Source of the DNA: Actinomycetospora chiangmaiensis DSM 45062
Lineage (GTDB): Bacteria; Actinomycetota; Actinomycetes; Mycobacteriales; Pseudonocardiaceae
Assembly (NCBI RefSeq): GCF_000379625.1
Contig: NZ_KB903243.1
Span: 62,105 to 126,104, forward strand
Direction of reading: 5' to 3'
DNA: 64,000 nucleotides
The stretch's first letter is position 1. Each line of letters opens with the position of its first letter. Below the pieces are notes generated by a model. The model had not been told where the DNA came from and ran no database searches. It saw only the letters and a list, made by a program, of their open reading frames with translations. The translations under genes were made by a program, and so were the position numbers. Positions 1 to 7,687 of the stretch are shown piece by piece.

Positions 1-1077
1 CGCGTGGGGATGATCGACGTCTACCCCGCGGTGTTCGTGCTCGGGGCGTTCGCCGCCATCCTCGCCGACCGCGACGACGTCCGCGCCCGGTTCGCGACGG
101 TGGTGGCGGAGGGCCGCATCCTCGACACGCCGTTCGGCCCGCGGCTCGGCGTCCGCTGGTGGCGGTTCGTGGCCGGGCTCTGCATCGGGCTCGCGCTGGC
201 CAGCAAGTGGTCGGGCCTGTACTACGTCCTGTTCCTCGGCGCGCTCGTCGTCGGCTTCGACGTCGCCGCCCGCCGCGCCGCCGGGGTGGCGCGGCCGTGG
301 GTGGGCACGCTGGTCCGCGACGTGCTGCCCCTGGTGTGGGCGTTTCTCGCGATCCCGGTCCTGGTCTACCTCGCGAGCTGGCTGCCCTGGATCGCGTCGG
401 AGACCGGCACCGACCGGCACGTCGCCGACGCCAAGGGCGACTCGGTCGGGCTCTACGCGATGCTGCCGACGTGGCTGCCCGACTGGTTCCGCGGGATGGC
501 CTACTTCTCCTCGAAGGTCCTCCAGTTCCACGCGACGCTCGACACCCCGCGCGGCAACCCGCACCCGTGGGAGTCCAAGCCCTGGACGTGGCCGATGGGG
601 CTGCGCCCGATGCTCTACTACTACGAGTCCGGCGCGGGCGCCCCCGGCTGCGGGTCCGACGACTGCGTCGGTTCGGTCATGGCGATCGGCACCCCGGCGA
701 TCTGGTGGCTCGCCTTCCCCGTGCTCGGGTGGAGCCTGTGGCGCTGGGTCGTCGCTCGCGACTGGCGCTACGCCGCCGTGCTCGTCGGCTACGGCGCCGG
801 CATCCTGCCGTGGTTCACCGACATCGACCGCCAGATGTACTTCTTCTACATGACGCCCGTGATCCCCTTCCTGATCCTGGCGCTCACCCTCGTGCTCGGC
901 GAGATCCTCGGCCGCCGCACGGCCGGGCCGGAACGGCGGTCCACGGGGCGCATGGTCGTGGCGCTCTACCTCGGGGTCGTCGTCGCGAACTTCGCGTGGC
1001 TGTGGCCGATCCTCGTGGGCGCGTCGATCACCGCCGCCCGGTGGAACGCCGAGCTGTGGCTTCCCTCGTGGCGTTGA
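1..1077 (+). CDS. pmt: Protein O-mannosyltransferase, C-terminal part (5' end outside window)
   Basis: The reading frame is open to the left edge, so the N-terminal glycosyltransferase half is missing. The visible 358 residues hold several membrane segments and match the C-terminal membrane region of dolichyl-phosphate-mannose/polyprenyl-phosphate-mannose protein mannosyltransferases: the GLALASKWSGLYY segment, a WPMGLRPMLYYY stretch, and a late segment with YFFYMTPVIPF. Family knowledge: actinobacterial Pmt (Rv1002c-like) transfers mannose from a polyprenol carrier to exported proteins at the membrane. The next gene starts 5 bp downstream, so the two may be cotranscribed. Position near GlpR/Glp/Ruc genes agrees with the mycobacterial order. 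Confidence 0.88.
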   Translation, partial: RVGMIDVYPAVFVLGAFAAILADRDDVRARFATVVAEGRILDTPFGPRLGVRWWRFVAGLCIGLALASKWSGLYYVLFLGALVVGFDVAARRAAGVARPWVGTLVRDVLPLVWAFLAIPVLVYLASWLPWIASETGTDRHVADAKGDSVGLYAMLPTWLPDWFRGMAYFSSKVLQFHATLDTPRGNPHPWESKPWTWPMGLRPMLYYYESGAGAPGCGSDDCVGSVMAIGTPAIWWLAFPVLGWSLWRWVVARDWRYAAVLVGYGAGILPWFTDIDRQMYFFYMTPVIPFLILALTLVLGEILGRRTAGPERRSTGRMVVALYLGVVVANFAWLWPILVGASITAARWNAELWLPSWR

Positions 1078-1081
1078 GCCG

Positions 1082-1792
1082 GTGCTGATCCGCGCGGTTC
1101 TCTTCTCGCTGATCCCGGTGGCCGCCGCGGCCCTCTCAGGCCTGATCGCGGCGATCCGCCCGCCCGGGCGCCGGGTCACGAGCGGCATCCAGCACTTCGC
1201 GGCCGGCGTGGTCTTCGCCGCGGCCGCGATCGAACTGCTCCCCGGCGTCCTGCGCCAGGAGCCGTGGGTGGCGATCGCGGGGTTCGCCGCGGGGATCGCG
1301 GTGATGTTCAGCTTCCGTGCCGCGGGGAAGGTGCTGGAGTCCCGGCCGACCGCGGCGGCCCTGCCGGTGGGGCTCGCCGTCGCGACCGGGGTCGACTTCG
1401 CCGTCGACGGCATCGTCCTCGGCGCCGGGTTCGCGGCGGGCGCGACGACGGGCGTGCTGCTCTCGATCGCGCTCGCGATCGAGTACCTCTTCGTCGGGCT
1501 GTCTCTCTCGTCGGCAATGTCCGGAGGTGCCTCGCGCACGCTCGTCGCCGTCGCCCCGACCGCGCTCGCCCTGCTCACGGTGGTGGGCACCGCGGTCGGC
1601 GTGCTCTGGCTCGGCGCCGCCTCCCCCACCCTCCTCGCGGGTGTGCTCGCCTTCGGTGCGGTGGCGTTCATGTACCTCGCCACCGAGGAACTGCTGGTCG
1701 AGGCCCACGAGCAGGGCGAGACCGCACTCGGCTCGGTCGGTTTCTTCGTCGGCTTCCTGATCTACCTGCTGCTCGACGAGCTCATCGGCTGA
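1082..1792 (+). CDS. ZIP-family-like metal transporter
   Basis: A 236-residue polytopic membrane protein with about eight hydrophobic segments. The pattern is that of short bacterial ZIP (ZupT-type) transporters: an early HFAAGVVFA segment (His38) followed by ELLPG (Glu51), GVDFAVDGIVLG (Asp105, Asp109), and IEYLFVGLSLS (Glu134). The classic HNxxDG and HEIPEG metal motifs are degenerate: His positions of the fourth and fifth membrane helices are replaced by Asp and Glu, so metal specificity cannot be read off. GTG start, 5 bp after pmt. Its stop overlaps the convergent VOC gene by 11 bp. Function as a divalent metal importer is inference from fold. Confidence 0.75.
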   Translation: MLIRAVLFSLIPVAAAALSGLIAAIRPPGRRVTSGIQHFAAGVVFAAAAIELLPGVLRQEPWVAIAGFAAGIAVMFSFRAAGKVLESRPTAAALPVGLAVATGVDFAVDGIVLGAGFAAGATTGVLLSIALAIEYLFVGLSLSSAMSGGASRTLVAVAPTALALLTVVGTAVGVLWLGAASPTLLAGVLAFGAVAFMYLATEELLVEAHEQGETALGSVGFFVGFLIYLLLDELIG

Positions 1793-2465
1793 CCACGGCG
1801 AACCGCGCCCCCGTCGGGTCCTCGAGCACGGCGCGCCGTTCCTCCTTCCCGACGACCTTCCCGACGACGAGGCCTCCCGCGTCCTGCGCCGCCGCGGCGG
1901 CCGCGTCGACGTCGGCCACCGCGAAGTGCACCAGCCAGTGCGGGAGCGCGTCCCCCGCGAAGGCCACCGCGCCGAAGGCGGGGCCGTCGTCGAGGTGCAG
2001 CGTGGTGGTCCCCGGCTCGTCGGTCGGGGCGTGGGTCCAGCCGAACACCGTCGCGTAGAAGGTCCTCGTCGCACCCGGTTCGGCCGACGCGGCCTCGGCC
2101 CACGTCACCGGGTCGGCGTGCGCGTCGGCCTCCCACACCCCGAACGCCGCGCCACCCGCGTCGATCGCCACGACGACGAGGCCGCCCGACCCGTCGTCGT
2201 CCGGCCCGTGCAGGACCTGCCCGCCCGACTCCTCGATCGCCGCCGCGGTCTCGGCCGCGTCGGGGACCGCGACGTACAGCGTCCAGCCCGGTGGACTGCC
2301 CTCCGGGCCGCCGAGCCCCGCGACCCGACGGCCGTCCCGGAGCGCCACCACCTCGTGGTGGGCCGCCGCGCCCGCCTCGGTGAACGTCCAGCCCAGCACC
2401 GCGCCGTAGAACTCCGGCCCCGCGCCCGCCGTGAGGTCCGCCCAGCACGGCAGCCCGTCGCTCAT
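1782..2465 (-). CDS. Two-domain VOC (glyoxalase/bleomycin-resistance-fold) protein
   Basis: 227 residues with two tandem VOC repeats: the first opens with WADLTAG..EFYGAVLGW and the second with WAEAASAEPGATRTFYATVFGW. Each repeat carries the paired beta-alpha-beta-beta-beta units of this superfamily. The arrangement resembles mycobacterial Cfp30B-like tandem VOC proteins, whose substrate is not settled. ATG start chosen at 2465 because the frame upstream has no VOC-like content and runs into the divergent promoter region. Divergent from the alpha/beta hydrolase at 2566; convergent overlap of 11 bp with the ZIP gene. No specific reaction is claimed. Confidence 0.85.
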   Translation of the reverse strand: MSDGLPCWADLTAGAGPEFYGAVLGWTFTEAGAAAHHEVVALRDGRRVAGLGGPEGSPPGWTLYVAVPDAAETAAAIEESGGQVLHGPDDDGSGGLVVVAIDAGGAAFGVWEADAHADPVTWAEAASAEPGATRTFYATVFGWTHAPTDEPGTTTLHLDDGPAFGAVAFAGDALPHWLVHFAVADVDAAAAAAQDAGGLVVGKVVGKEERRAVLEDPTGARFAVVSR

Positions 2466-2565
2466 GGCCCGAGTGTGACGCGCAGCACGTCGCACCGCAC
2501 GCGAGCGATTTTCTAGTACGAGCGTTAGGCTCACATACGTTCTATGAATGTCAGGAGGAGCTGCC

Positions 2566-3474
2566 GTGGTCGAGGGAACGGGTCGTCCCGTCGTGTCCGT
2601 CGGGCCCGTGACGCTGCCGGCGCCGGACCGAGGAGTCGATCTCGAGGTCCGGGTGTCCGCGCCCGTGACGGGCACGGACCTGCCGGTGGTGGCGTTCTCG
2701 CACGGCTTCGGCTCGTCGTCGCGGGCGTACGGGCCGCTCGTCGACGCCTGGGCGGCCCACGGCTTCGTCGTGGTCCGGCCGACGCACCTCGACTCGCGGA
2801 CCGTGGGGCTCGCCCCGGACGACCCGCGGGCGGCCCTGCCGTGGCGGACCCGGGCCGAGGACCTGCAGCGGGTCCTCGACGACCTCGGGACGCTCACGGC
2901 CGCCGTCCCCGGGCTCGCCGGACGGGTCGACCCCACTCGCGTCGGCGTCGCCGGGCACTCCTTCGGCGGGCAGACCGCCGGGCTCCTGCTCGGGCTACGG
3001 GTACTCGGTCCCGACGGCGTGCCGGGCGCCGACCTCACCGATGCGCGCGTCCGGGTCGGTGTCCTGCTCGCGACCGCCGGGCGCGGCGGGGACGCGCTCG
3101 CACCCGGCATGATCGAGCGCATGCCCTGGCTGAACCCGACCTTCGAGGGGCTGCGCACGCCGACCCTCGTCGTCGCCGGGGACGCCGACCACAGTCCGCT
3201 GACGGTGCGCGGACCCGCGTGGATGACCGACCCATTCCGGCTCGCCCCGGGTGCGACCGACCTGCTCACCGTGCTCGGCGGCGAGCACTCCCTCGGCGGG
3301 ATCGCCGGGTACGAGGCCGCCGAGACCACCGACGAGGACCCGGCCCGCGTCGCCGTCGTGGCGAGGGCGACGTCGGCCTACCTGCGCAGCGCGCTCGTTC
3401 CCGGCGACGACGCGTGGACCCGGGCCCGCGCCGACCTCGACCCGTCCGTCGTCCGGCTCGAGAGCCGGGTCTAG
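2566..3474 (+). CDS. Alpha/beta hydrolase (PAF-acetylhydrolase/dienelactone-hydrolase-like)
   Basis: 302 residues with an alpha/beta-hydrolase fold. The oxyanion segment is FSHGFGSSSR, the nucleophile elbow GHSFGG (Ser132), the acid probably Asp206 in AGDADHSP, and the catalytic His241 in GGEHSLGG. It resembles PAF-acetylhydrolase-II/chlorophyllase-like esterases; the substrate is unknown. An in-frame ATG exists at 2548, but the GTG at 2566 is preferred because an AGGAGG ribosome site (2553-2558) lies 7 bases before it. The TetR regulator starts 4 bp downstream, suggesting that the pair is cotranscribed and the hydrolase belongs to that regulator's regulon. Confidence 0.85.
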   Translation: MVEGTGRPVVSVGPVTLPAPDRGVDLEVRVSAPVTGTDLPVVAFSHGFGSSSRAYGPLVDAWAAHGFVVVRPTHLDSRTVGLAPDDPRAALPWRTRAEDLQRVLDDLGTLTAAVPGLAGRVDPTRVGVAGHSFGGQTAGLLLGLRVLGPDGVPGADLTDARVRVGVLLATAGRGGDALAPGMIERMPWLNPTFEGLRTPTLVVAGDADHSPLTVRGPAWMTDPFRLAPGATDLLTVLGGEHSLGGIAGYEAAETTDEDPARVAVVARATSAYLRSALVPGDDAWTRARADLDPSVVRLESRV

Positions 3475-3478
3475 TCGG

Positions 3479-4042
3479 ATGGTCGGGCGTCCCGTCGATC
3501 ACCGACGCCGGGCCGCGCTGCTCGACGCCGCCGTCGACCACGCGACCGAGGAGGTCTTCGCCGACCTCTCGTTCCGGTCGGTGGCGGCGGCCCTCGGGGT
3601 CTCGACGACGACCCTCGTCCACCATTTCGGCACGAAGGAACAGCTGCTCGAGAGCATCCTCGGCCGGCTCCGGGAGCGGTTGGTCGCGTCGTCGGGCGCG
3701 ACGGGCGAGCAGCATCCCGACCTCGCGACGGCGGCCCGCGCGTTCTGGACCTGGAGCGCCGATCCCGCGCGGTGGCCGACGTTGCGGCTCTTCTTCGCCG
3801 TCTACGGGCACGCCGTCCAGTCCCCCGGCAGCTTCGACGGCTTCCTGCGCACGGTGGGTGCCGACTGGATCGCCGTGCTCGTCGAGGCCCAGGGTCCCGG
3901 GGTCGACCCGGCGACCGCCACGGCCCGGGCCACCGTCGTGGTGGCCACGCTGCGCGGGCTGCTGCTCGACCTGCTCGCCACCGACGACCGTGAGCGCGTC
4001 GAGGCGGCCGCGGCACTGTTCCTGGACTCGCTCGGGCGTTGA
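3479..4042 (+). CDS. TetR/AcrR-family transcriptional regulator
   Basis: 187 residues. The N-terminal helix-turn-helix is clear: RRAALLDAAVDHATEEVF then FRSVAAALGVSTTTLVHHFG (about residues 8-55), followed by an all-helical ligand-binding domain. ATG start 4 bp after the upstream hydrolase stop. The likely role is local repression, perhaps of the hydrolase operon. The intergenic region upstream of the hydrolase (around 2510-2530) contains an ACG-AG-CGT core typical of TetR operators but its arms are weak. Ligand unknown. Confidence 0.85.
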   Translation: MVGRPVDHRRRAALLDAAVDHATEEVFADLSFRSVAAALGVSTTTLVHHFGTKEQLLESILGRLRERLVASSGATGEQHPDLATAARAFWTWSADPARWPTLRLFFAVYGHAVQSPGSFDGFLRTVGADWIAVLVEAQGPGVDPATATARATVVVATLRGLLLDLLATDDRERVEAAAALFLDSLGR

Positions 4043-4076
4043 CCGTCGGACCCGTGCCCGGACCGGACACGACGAA

Positions 4077-4103
4077 GGCCCGGCTCCCATCGGGAACCGG
4101 GCC
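4077..4103. terminator. Stem-loop between TetR gene and convergent tRNA-Ala
   Basis: An inverted repeat with arms 4077-4088 and 4092-4103, one C/A mismatch and a 3-base loop. It lies between the rightward TetR gene and the leftward tRNA-Ala gene, so it can terminate both. There is no U tract, as is common in high-GC actinobacteria. Confidence 0.6.
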
Positions 4104-4116
4104 TCCGAGCTGCTGG

Positions 4117-4192
4117 TGGTGGAGCTGAGGGGAATCGAACCCCTGACCTACTCGATGCGAACGAGTCGCGCTACCAACTGCGCCACAGCCCC
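4117..4192 (-). tRNA. tRNA-Ala (anticodon CGC)
   Basis: The reverse complement folds as a 76-base cloverleaf including an encoded CCA end. The acceptor stem GGGGCTG pairs with CAGCTCC and includes the G3:U70 wobble pair that is the identity mark of alanine tRNAs. The anticodon stem ACTCG/CGAGT encloses loop TTCGCAT, giving anticodon CGC (reads GCG). The T arm contains GGTTCGATTCC. A GCG decoder fits the codon bias of the genome. Confidence 0.97.
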
Positions 4193-4381
4193 AACGAGCG
4201 GGAACTCTACGCCACGGCGCCCGGCCCGCGATCAGCGGGTGGCCCCACGACGCCGGCCCTGCCTCCGCCGAGAGCGTCCACCGGCCGCCGTCGGGGGAGA
4301 GCGACGGTCGGTGGACGCGCTCGGCGGCGGCAGGGCCGCGGGCCGGGATCCGAGCGAGGTCCGGACGGGGTCCGGGGGCGG

Positions 4382-5362
4382 TCAGGCGCCGCGGCGGTAG
4401 GCCGGGACGCGGTGGTCGTCGAGTTCGCAGAAGGCGGGGTCGTCGTCGGTGTCGCCGACGAGCTCGGTGCCCGCGGGCACGTCGGGGGCCGGCGTGCGGG
4501 GCGCGATCCAGCGGGGCTCGGGGACCTCCTCGTCGTCCCGCCCGTCGTCCCACCCGTCGTCGCCGCGACGGGCCTCGGGGAGCTCGGGGACCTCGTGCTC
4601 CCCGGACTCGTAGCGGCCCCACCGCTCGGTGCCGGCGATGCGCTCCTCGTGCTCGGCCTGGCGCTCGCGACGCGCCTCGAGGGCACGGCGCTCGCCGGAG
4701 AGCCGGGCGGCCCGACGACGGCGGACCTCGTCCTCGATGCGCGTCTGCCGCCGCAGGAACACGAGGTAGCCGCCGAGACCGACGACGGTGACCGCGAACA
4801 GCCACCACAGCGCCGATGACACGACGAGGGCCGCGAGCACCGAGAGCACCGCGACCGCGATCAGCCCGATCGCCACCCGCTGCCGGAACGCGTAGCGGGC
4901 GTGGGCCGCCTCGGCGGCCGCCTCGGCGTCGAACCCGCCGCGGCCCGGCCGGTAGGCGCGGGGCCGGGGGGCGGGCTCGTCGTCGTACCCGTCGTCCTCG
5001 TAGCCGTCGTGGCCCTCGTACCCGTCGAGGTCGTCGAGATCGTCGACGTCCTCCGGGAGGTCCTGGCCGCGCCGGGCGCGGTCGAGGACGCGTCCCTCGG
5101 GCGCGGCCTCCGCCGCCTCGAGGACGTCCTCCTCGCGGACCTCGTCCGTCGTGCTCGTCATCGTGACCTCCTCCTGCCCCGTCGCAACGCTCGTGGCCGC
5201 GCCGCCCGAGGGCCGCTCCGGCCGGGCCAGCACCCGGGCGCTCAGATCGGCGTCGGCGGGTCGCGGCACCATCTGGCGACGTCGGGCGACCACCGGGACG
5301 AGCACCGCGAGCCACGCGACCACCAGCGCGGCGAAGACCAAGGAACTCGGCACCCGTCCCAC
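4382..5362 (-). CDS. glpR: Divisome protein SepX/GlpR (receptor of gephyrin-like Glp)
   Basis: 326 residues: an N-terminal membrane helix (about residues 6-26), a long acidic, Asp/Gly/Tyr-rich linker, a hydrophobic hairpin (about 160-205), then a basic-acidic Arg/Glu-rich cytoplasmic stretch and a C-terminal tail. This architecture matches actinobacterial SepX/GlpR. Family knowledge: in Corynebacterium the membrane receptor GlpR binds the MoeA-like protein Glp and links it to FtsZ and Wag31; in Streptomyces SepX is a divisome component. Finding glp (6316-7557) one gene away on the same strand supports the call. The 263 bp before it (5363-5625) show no gene. Confidence 0.85.
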   Translation of the reverse strand: MGRVPSSLVFAALVVAWLAVLVPVVARRRQMVPRPADADLSARVLARPERPSGGAATSVATGQEEVTMTSTTDEVREEDVLEAAEAAPEGRVLDRARRGQDLPEDVDDLDDLDGYEGHDGYEDDGYDDEPAPRPRAYRPGRGGFDAEAAAEAAHARYAFRQRVAIGLIAVAVLSVLAALVVSSALWWLFAVTVVGLGGYLVFLRRQTRIEDEVRRRRAARLSGERRALEARRERQAEHEERIAGTERWGRYESGEHEVPELPEARRGDDGWDDGRDDEEVPEPRWIAPRTPAPDVPAGTELVGDTDDDPAFCELDDHRVPAYRRGA

Positions 5363-5625
5363 CTCCCCGACCCGTGGCTCGTTCTCCAGCCGCTCGCCAC
5401 GCTAGTCACACGGGCCCCATCCGCCCCGGACCCGCGACGGCGTGTCGTGTGCGAACCGTGACCATCACCCTCCAGTGAGGGAGGCGTCCGACGGGGTCCA
5501 CGGGCCGGTGACCACTCGATGGGCTGGTCAAACCCTGAAGCGACTGGGCCGTGTGGGTGGTCCAGCGCCGGTCGAGGGTCGTGACCGGCCGTCGACGGCC
5601 CGTGACCCGGCGTCAGGACCGCTGG

Positions 5626-6300
5626 TCAGGCGCGTTCGGCCCGGCCGGCGCGCAGCAACCGGGACACGAGACCGTCCGGGAGCACGTCCTCGGCCGTCAC
5701 CGCGAGCACCACGTGGTCGCGCCAGTCGCCGTCGACCTCGAGGTAGCGCTTGAGCAGCCCCTCCTCGCGGAAACCGAGCTTGGCGAGCACCCGGAGGCTC
5801 GCGGCGTTCTCCGGGCGCACCGTCGCCTCGACGCGGTGCAGCCCGACGCGGGAGAAGCAGTGGTCGACCGCGAGGGCGACGGCGGCGGTCGTCGCGCCCT
5901 TGCCGGCGTGCTCCGCGGAGACCCAGTAGCCGACGTAGGCCGAGAGCAGCGGTTCCCGGACGATGTTGCCGACGACCACCTGGCCGGCGAAGCGGCCGTC
6001 GACGGTCAGCGCGTAGGGCAGCGCCGTCCCCGCCCGCCCCATGGCGCGCAGCGTGCCCCAGCGGCCCGGCCACTCGACGAGGGCGTTGTGGTCGGCCCAG
6101 CGTCCGGGCGGCATCGGCTCCCAGGGCGTCAGGTAGTCCTCGTCGCGCAGCCGCAGCCGGGACCACTCCCGGCCGTCGCGGAACCGCACCGGGCGCAACG
6201 TGACCACCCCGGCGGGCACCCGCAGCGTCCGCAACCGGTCCGGCCACCCGGGGTGCCGACCGGTGGGACGCGTCCCTCCCCAGATCGGCGCACCGCCCAT
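5626..6300 (-). CDS. rimJ: GNAT acetyltransferase of the RimJ family
   Basis: 224 residues with a GNAT fold: strand VTLRPVRFRDGREWSRLR, an LTPWEP motif usual in RimJ/RimL enzymes, the acetyl-CoA pyrophosphate-binding turn around VSAEHAGKGATTAAVAL, and a C-terminal RVEATVRPENAASLRVLAKLGF segment typical of protein N-acetyltransferases. Family members acetylate the N-terminal residue of ribosomal or other proteins. It sits between glp and glpR on the same strand, as its orthologue Rv0995 does in mycobacteria; the gap to glp is 15 bp, so the three genes likely form one operon. Confidence 0.88.
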   Translation of the reverse strand: MGGAPIWGGTRPTGRHPGWPDRLRTLRVPAGVVTLRPVRFRDGREWSRLRLRDEDYLTPWEPMPPGRWADHNALVEWPGRWGTLRAMGRAGTALPYALTVDGRFAGQVVVGNIVREPLLSAYVGYWVSAEHAGKGATTAAVALAVDHCFSRVGLHRVEATVRPENAASLRVLAKLGFREEGLLKRYLEVDGDWRDHVVLAVTAEDVLPDGLVSRLLRAGRAERA

Positions 6301-6315
6301 GGAGTGCAGTGTGCG

Positions 6316-7557
6316 CTAGCGGGGTGACAGGAACGCGACCCGGACCGGGGTGTCGAGCCCGGCCTCGGTCGTCTCCTCGTCGAGCACGATGAGGGCGTTG
6401 GCCTCGGCCAGCGACGAGAGCAGGTGCGAACCCGCCGTCCCCAGGGGCTGGGCCAGGTACTCGCCGCTGCTGCGGTCGCGCAGCAGGCGGCCGCGGACGT
6501 AGCTGCGCCGCCCGGGGCGGGAGGCCACCGGGGAGAGCAGCCGGGCCGTCACCTCGCGCCGGTGCAGCTCCGGGCGCCCGAGGGCGAGCCGGATCAGCGG
6601 CCGGACCAGGATCTCGAAGACCACCAGCGCCGACGTCGGGTTGGCGGGGAGCAGGAAGGTCGGGATCTCGTCGTCGCCGAGCCGCCCGAAGCCCTGGACG
6701 CTACCCGGGTGCATCGCGACCCGGCTCGTGTCCACCGGGCCGAGCTCGCCGAGCTCGGCCGCGACCGCCTCGCCGTGGGCACCGCCCACCGCGCCCGCGA
6801 CCAGCACGACCTCGGCGAGCCCGAGGCGTGCCTCGACCGCCTCGCGCACCGTGGCCGCGTCGGCGCCCACGATGCCGACCCGCGTCACCTCGGCGCCCGC
6901 GTCCCGCGCGGCCGCCGCGAGCGCGTAGGAGTTCACGTCGACGACCTGACCGGCCGCGGGCGTGCGGTCGACGTCGACGAGCTCGTCGCCGACGGCGATG
7001 ACCGACACCCGGGGACGGGGGTGCACGAGGACCTTCGTGCGGCCCACCGCGGCCAGCAGCCCGACCTGCGCGGGCCCGACGACGACGCCGCGGCGTACGG
7101 CCACGTCGCCGGGTGCGACGTCCTCGCCGGTGCGGCGCACGAACTCGGCGCTCGCGACCGGGTGCTTGACCGTGACGCGGGCGCGGCTGGAGGGCCCGGC
7201 GTCGTCGGTGTGGTCGTGCGGGGCGACGGCGTCGGCCAGCGTCGGCAGCGGGGCACCGGTGGCGACGCGCACCGCCTGCTTCGGGCTGAGCCGGTGTGCC
7301 TGCCGCGAGCCGGCCGCGACCTCCCCCACCACGGGCAGCTCGACGGGCTCGACGTCGGCGGAGCGCACGTCGACCGCCCGCACCGCGAAGCCGTCGACGG
7401 CCGCCTGGTCGAATCCCGGCAGCGCGCGGTCGGCCACGACCTCCTCCGCGCAGAGCAGCCCCTGCGCCTCCGAGATCGCGACCCGGATCGGGGCCGGGCG
7501 CACCGCGGCGTCGAGCACCCGTCGCATCTGGGCTTCCACGGTCCTCACGGGTCCCAT
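6316..7557 (-). CDS. glp: Gephyrin-like molybdotransferase Glp (MoeA family)
   Basis: 413 residues with the MoeA domain order: an N-terminal segment TVEAQMRRVLDAA, the PGFDQAAVDGFAV loop, ATGAPLP, a central MogA-like domain with GDELV and a C-terminal domain IV. The molybdate-insertion signature GGxSxGxYD is changed here to GAVGGAHGEAV, which suggests weak or no molybdotransferase activity. Family knowledge: corynebacterial Glp is a moonlighting MoeA paralogue that binds FtsZ and the receptor GlpR. The nearby glpR gene makes the cell-division role the likelier one. ATG at 7557 chosen; a GTG at 7548 is an alternative that fits the usual M-R-(S/T)-V-E start. Confidence 0.85.
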   Translation of the reverse strand: MGPVRTVEAQMRRVLDAAVRPAPIRVAISEAQGLLCAEEVVADRALPGFDQAAVDGFAVRAVDVRSADVEPVELPVVGEVAAGSRQAHRLSPKQAVRVATGAPLPTLADAVAPHDHTDDAGPSSRARVTVKHPVASAEFVRRTGEDVAPGDVAVRRGVVVGPAQVGLLAAVGRTKVLVHPRPRVSVIAVGDELVDVDRTPAAGQVVDVNSYALAAAARDAGAEVTRVGIVGADAATVREAVEARLGLAEVVLVAGAVGGAHGEAVAAELGELGPVDTSRVAMHPGSVQGFGRLGDDEIPTFLLPANPTSALVVFEILVRPLIRLALGRPELHRREVTARLLSPVASRPGRRSYVRGRLLRDRSSGEYLAQPLGTAGSHLLSSLAEANALIVLDEETTEAGLDTPVRVAFLSPR

Positions 7558-7687
7558 GGTGCCCCGGAGGAGGGGCGCAGCAGCGTAACGACGCGCCCTC
7601 AAGGCGGGTGTCCGACCCCTTCGCTAGCCTCGGCGCCACCGCTCGGACCCCCACCGCACGCCACCCACCTCGAGTACCGGAGAGCGC

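Noticed and set aside
2507-2550. Possible TetR operator in the VOC/hydrolase divergent spacer
   Set aside because: Only an eight-base ACG-AG-CGT core is symmetrical; the arms do not match, so no site is claimed.
5363-5625. A gene or riboswitch before glpR
   Set aside because: No open frame with actinobacterial codon bias or ribosome site was found, and no riboswitch core. It is most likely the promoter region.
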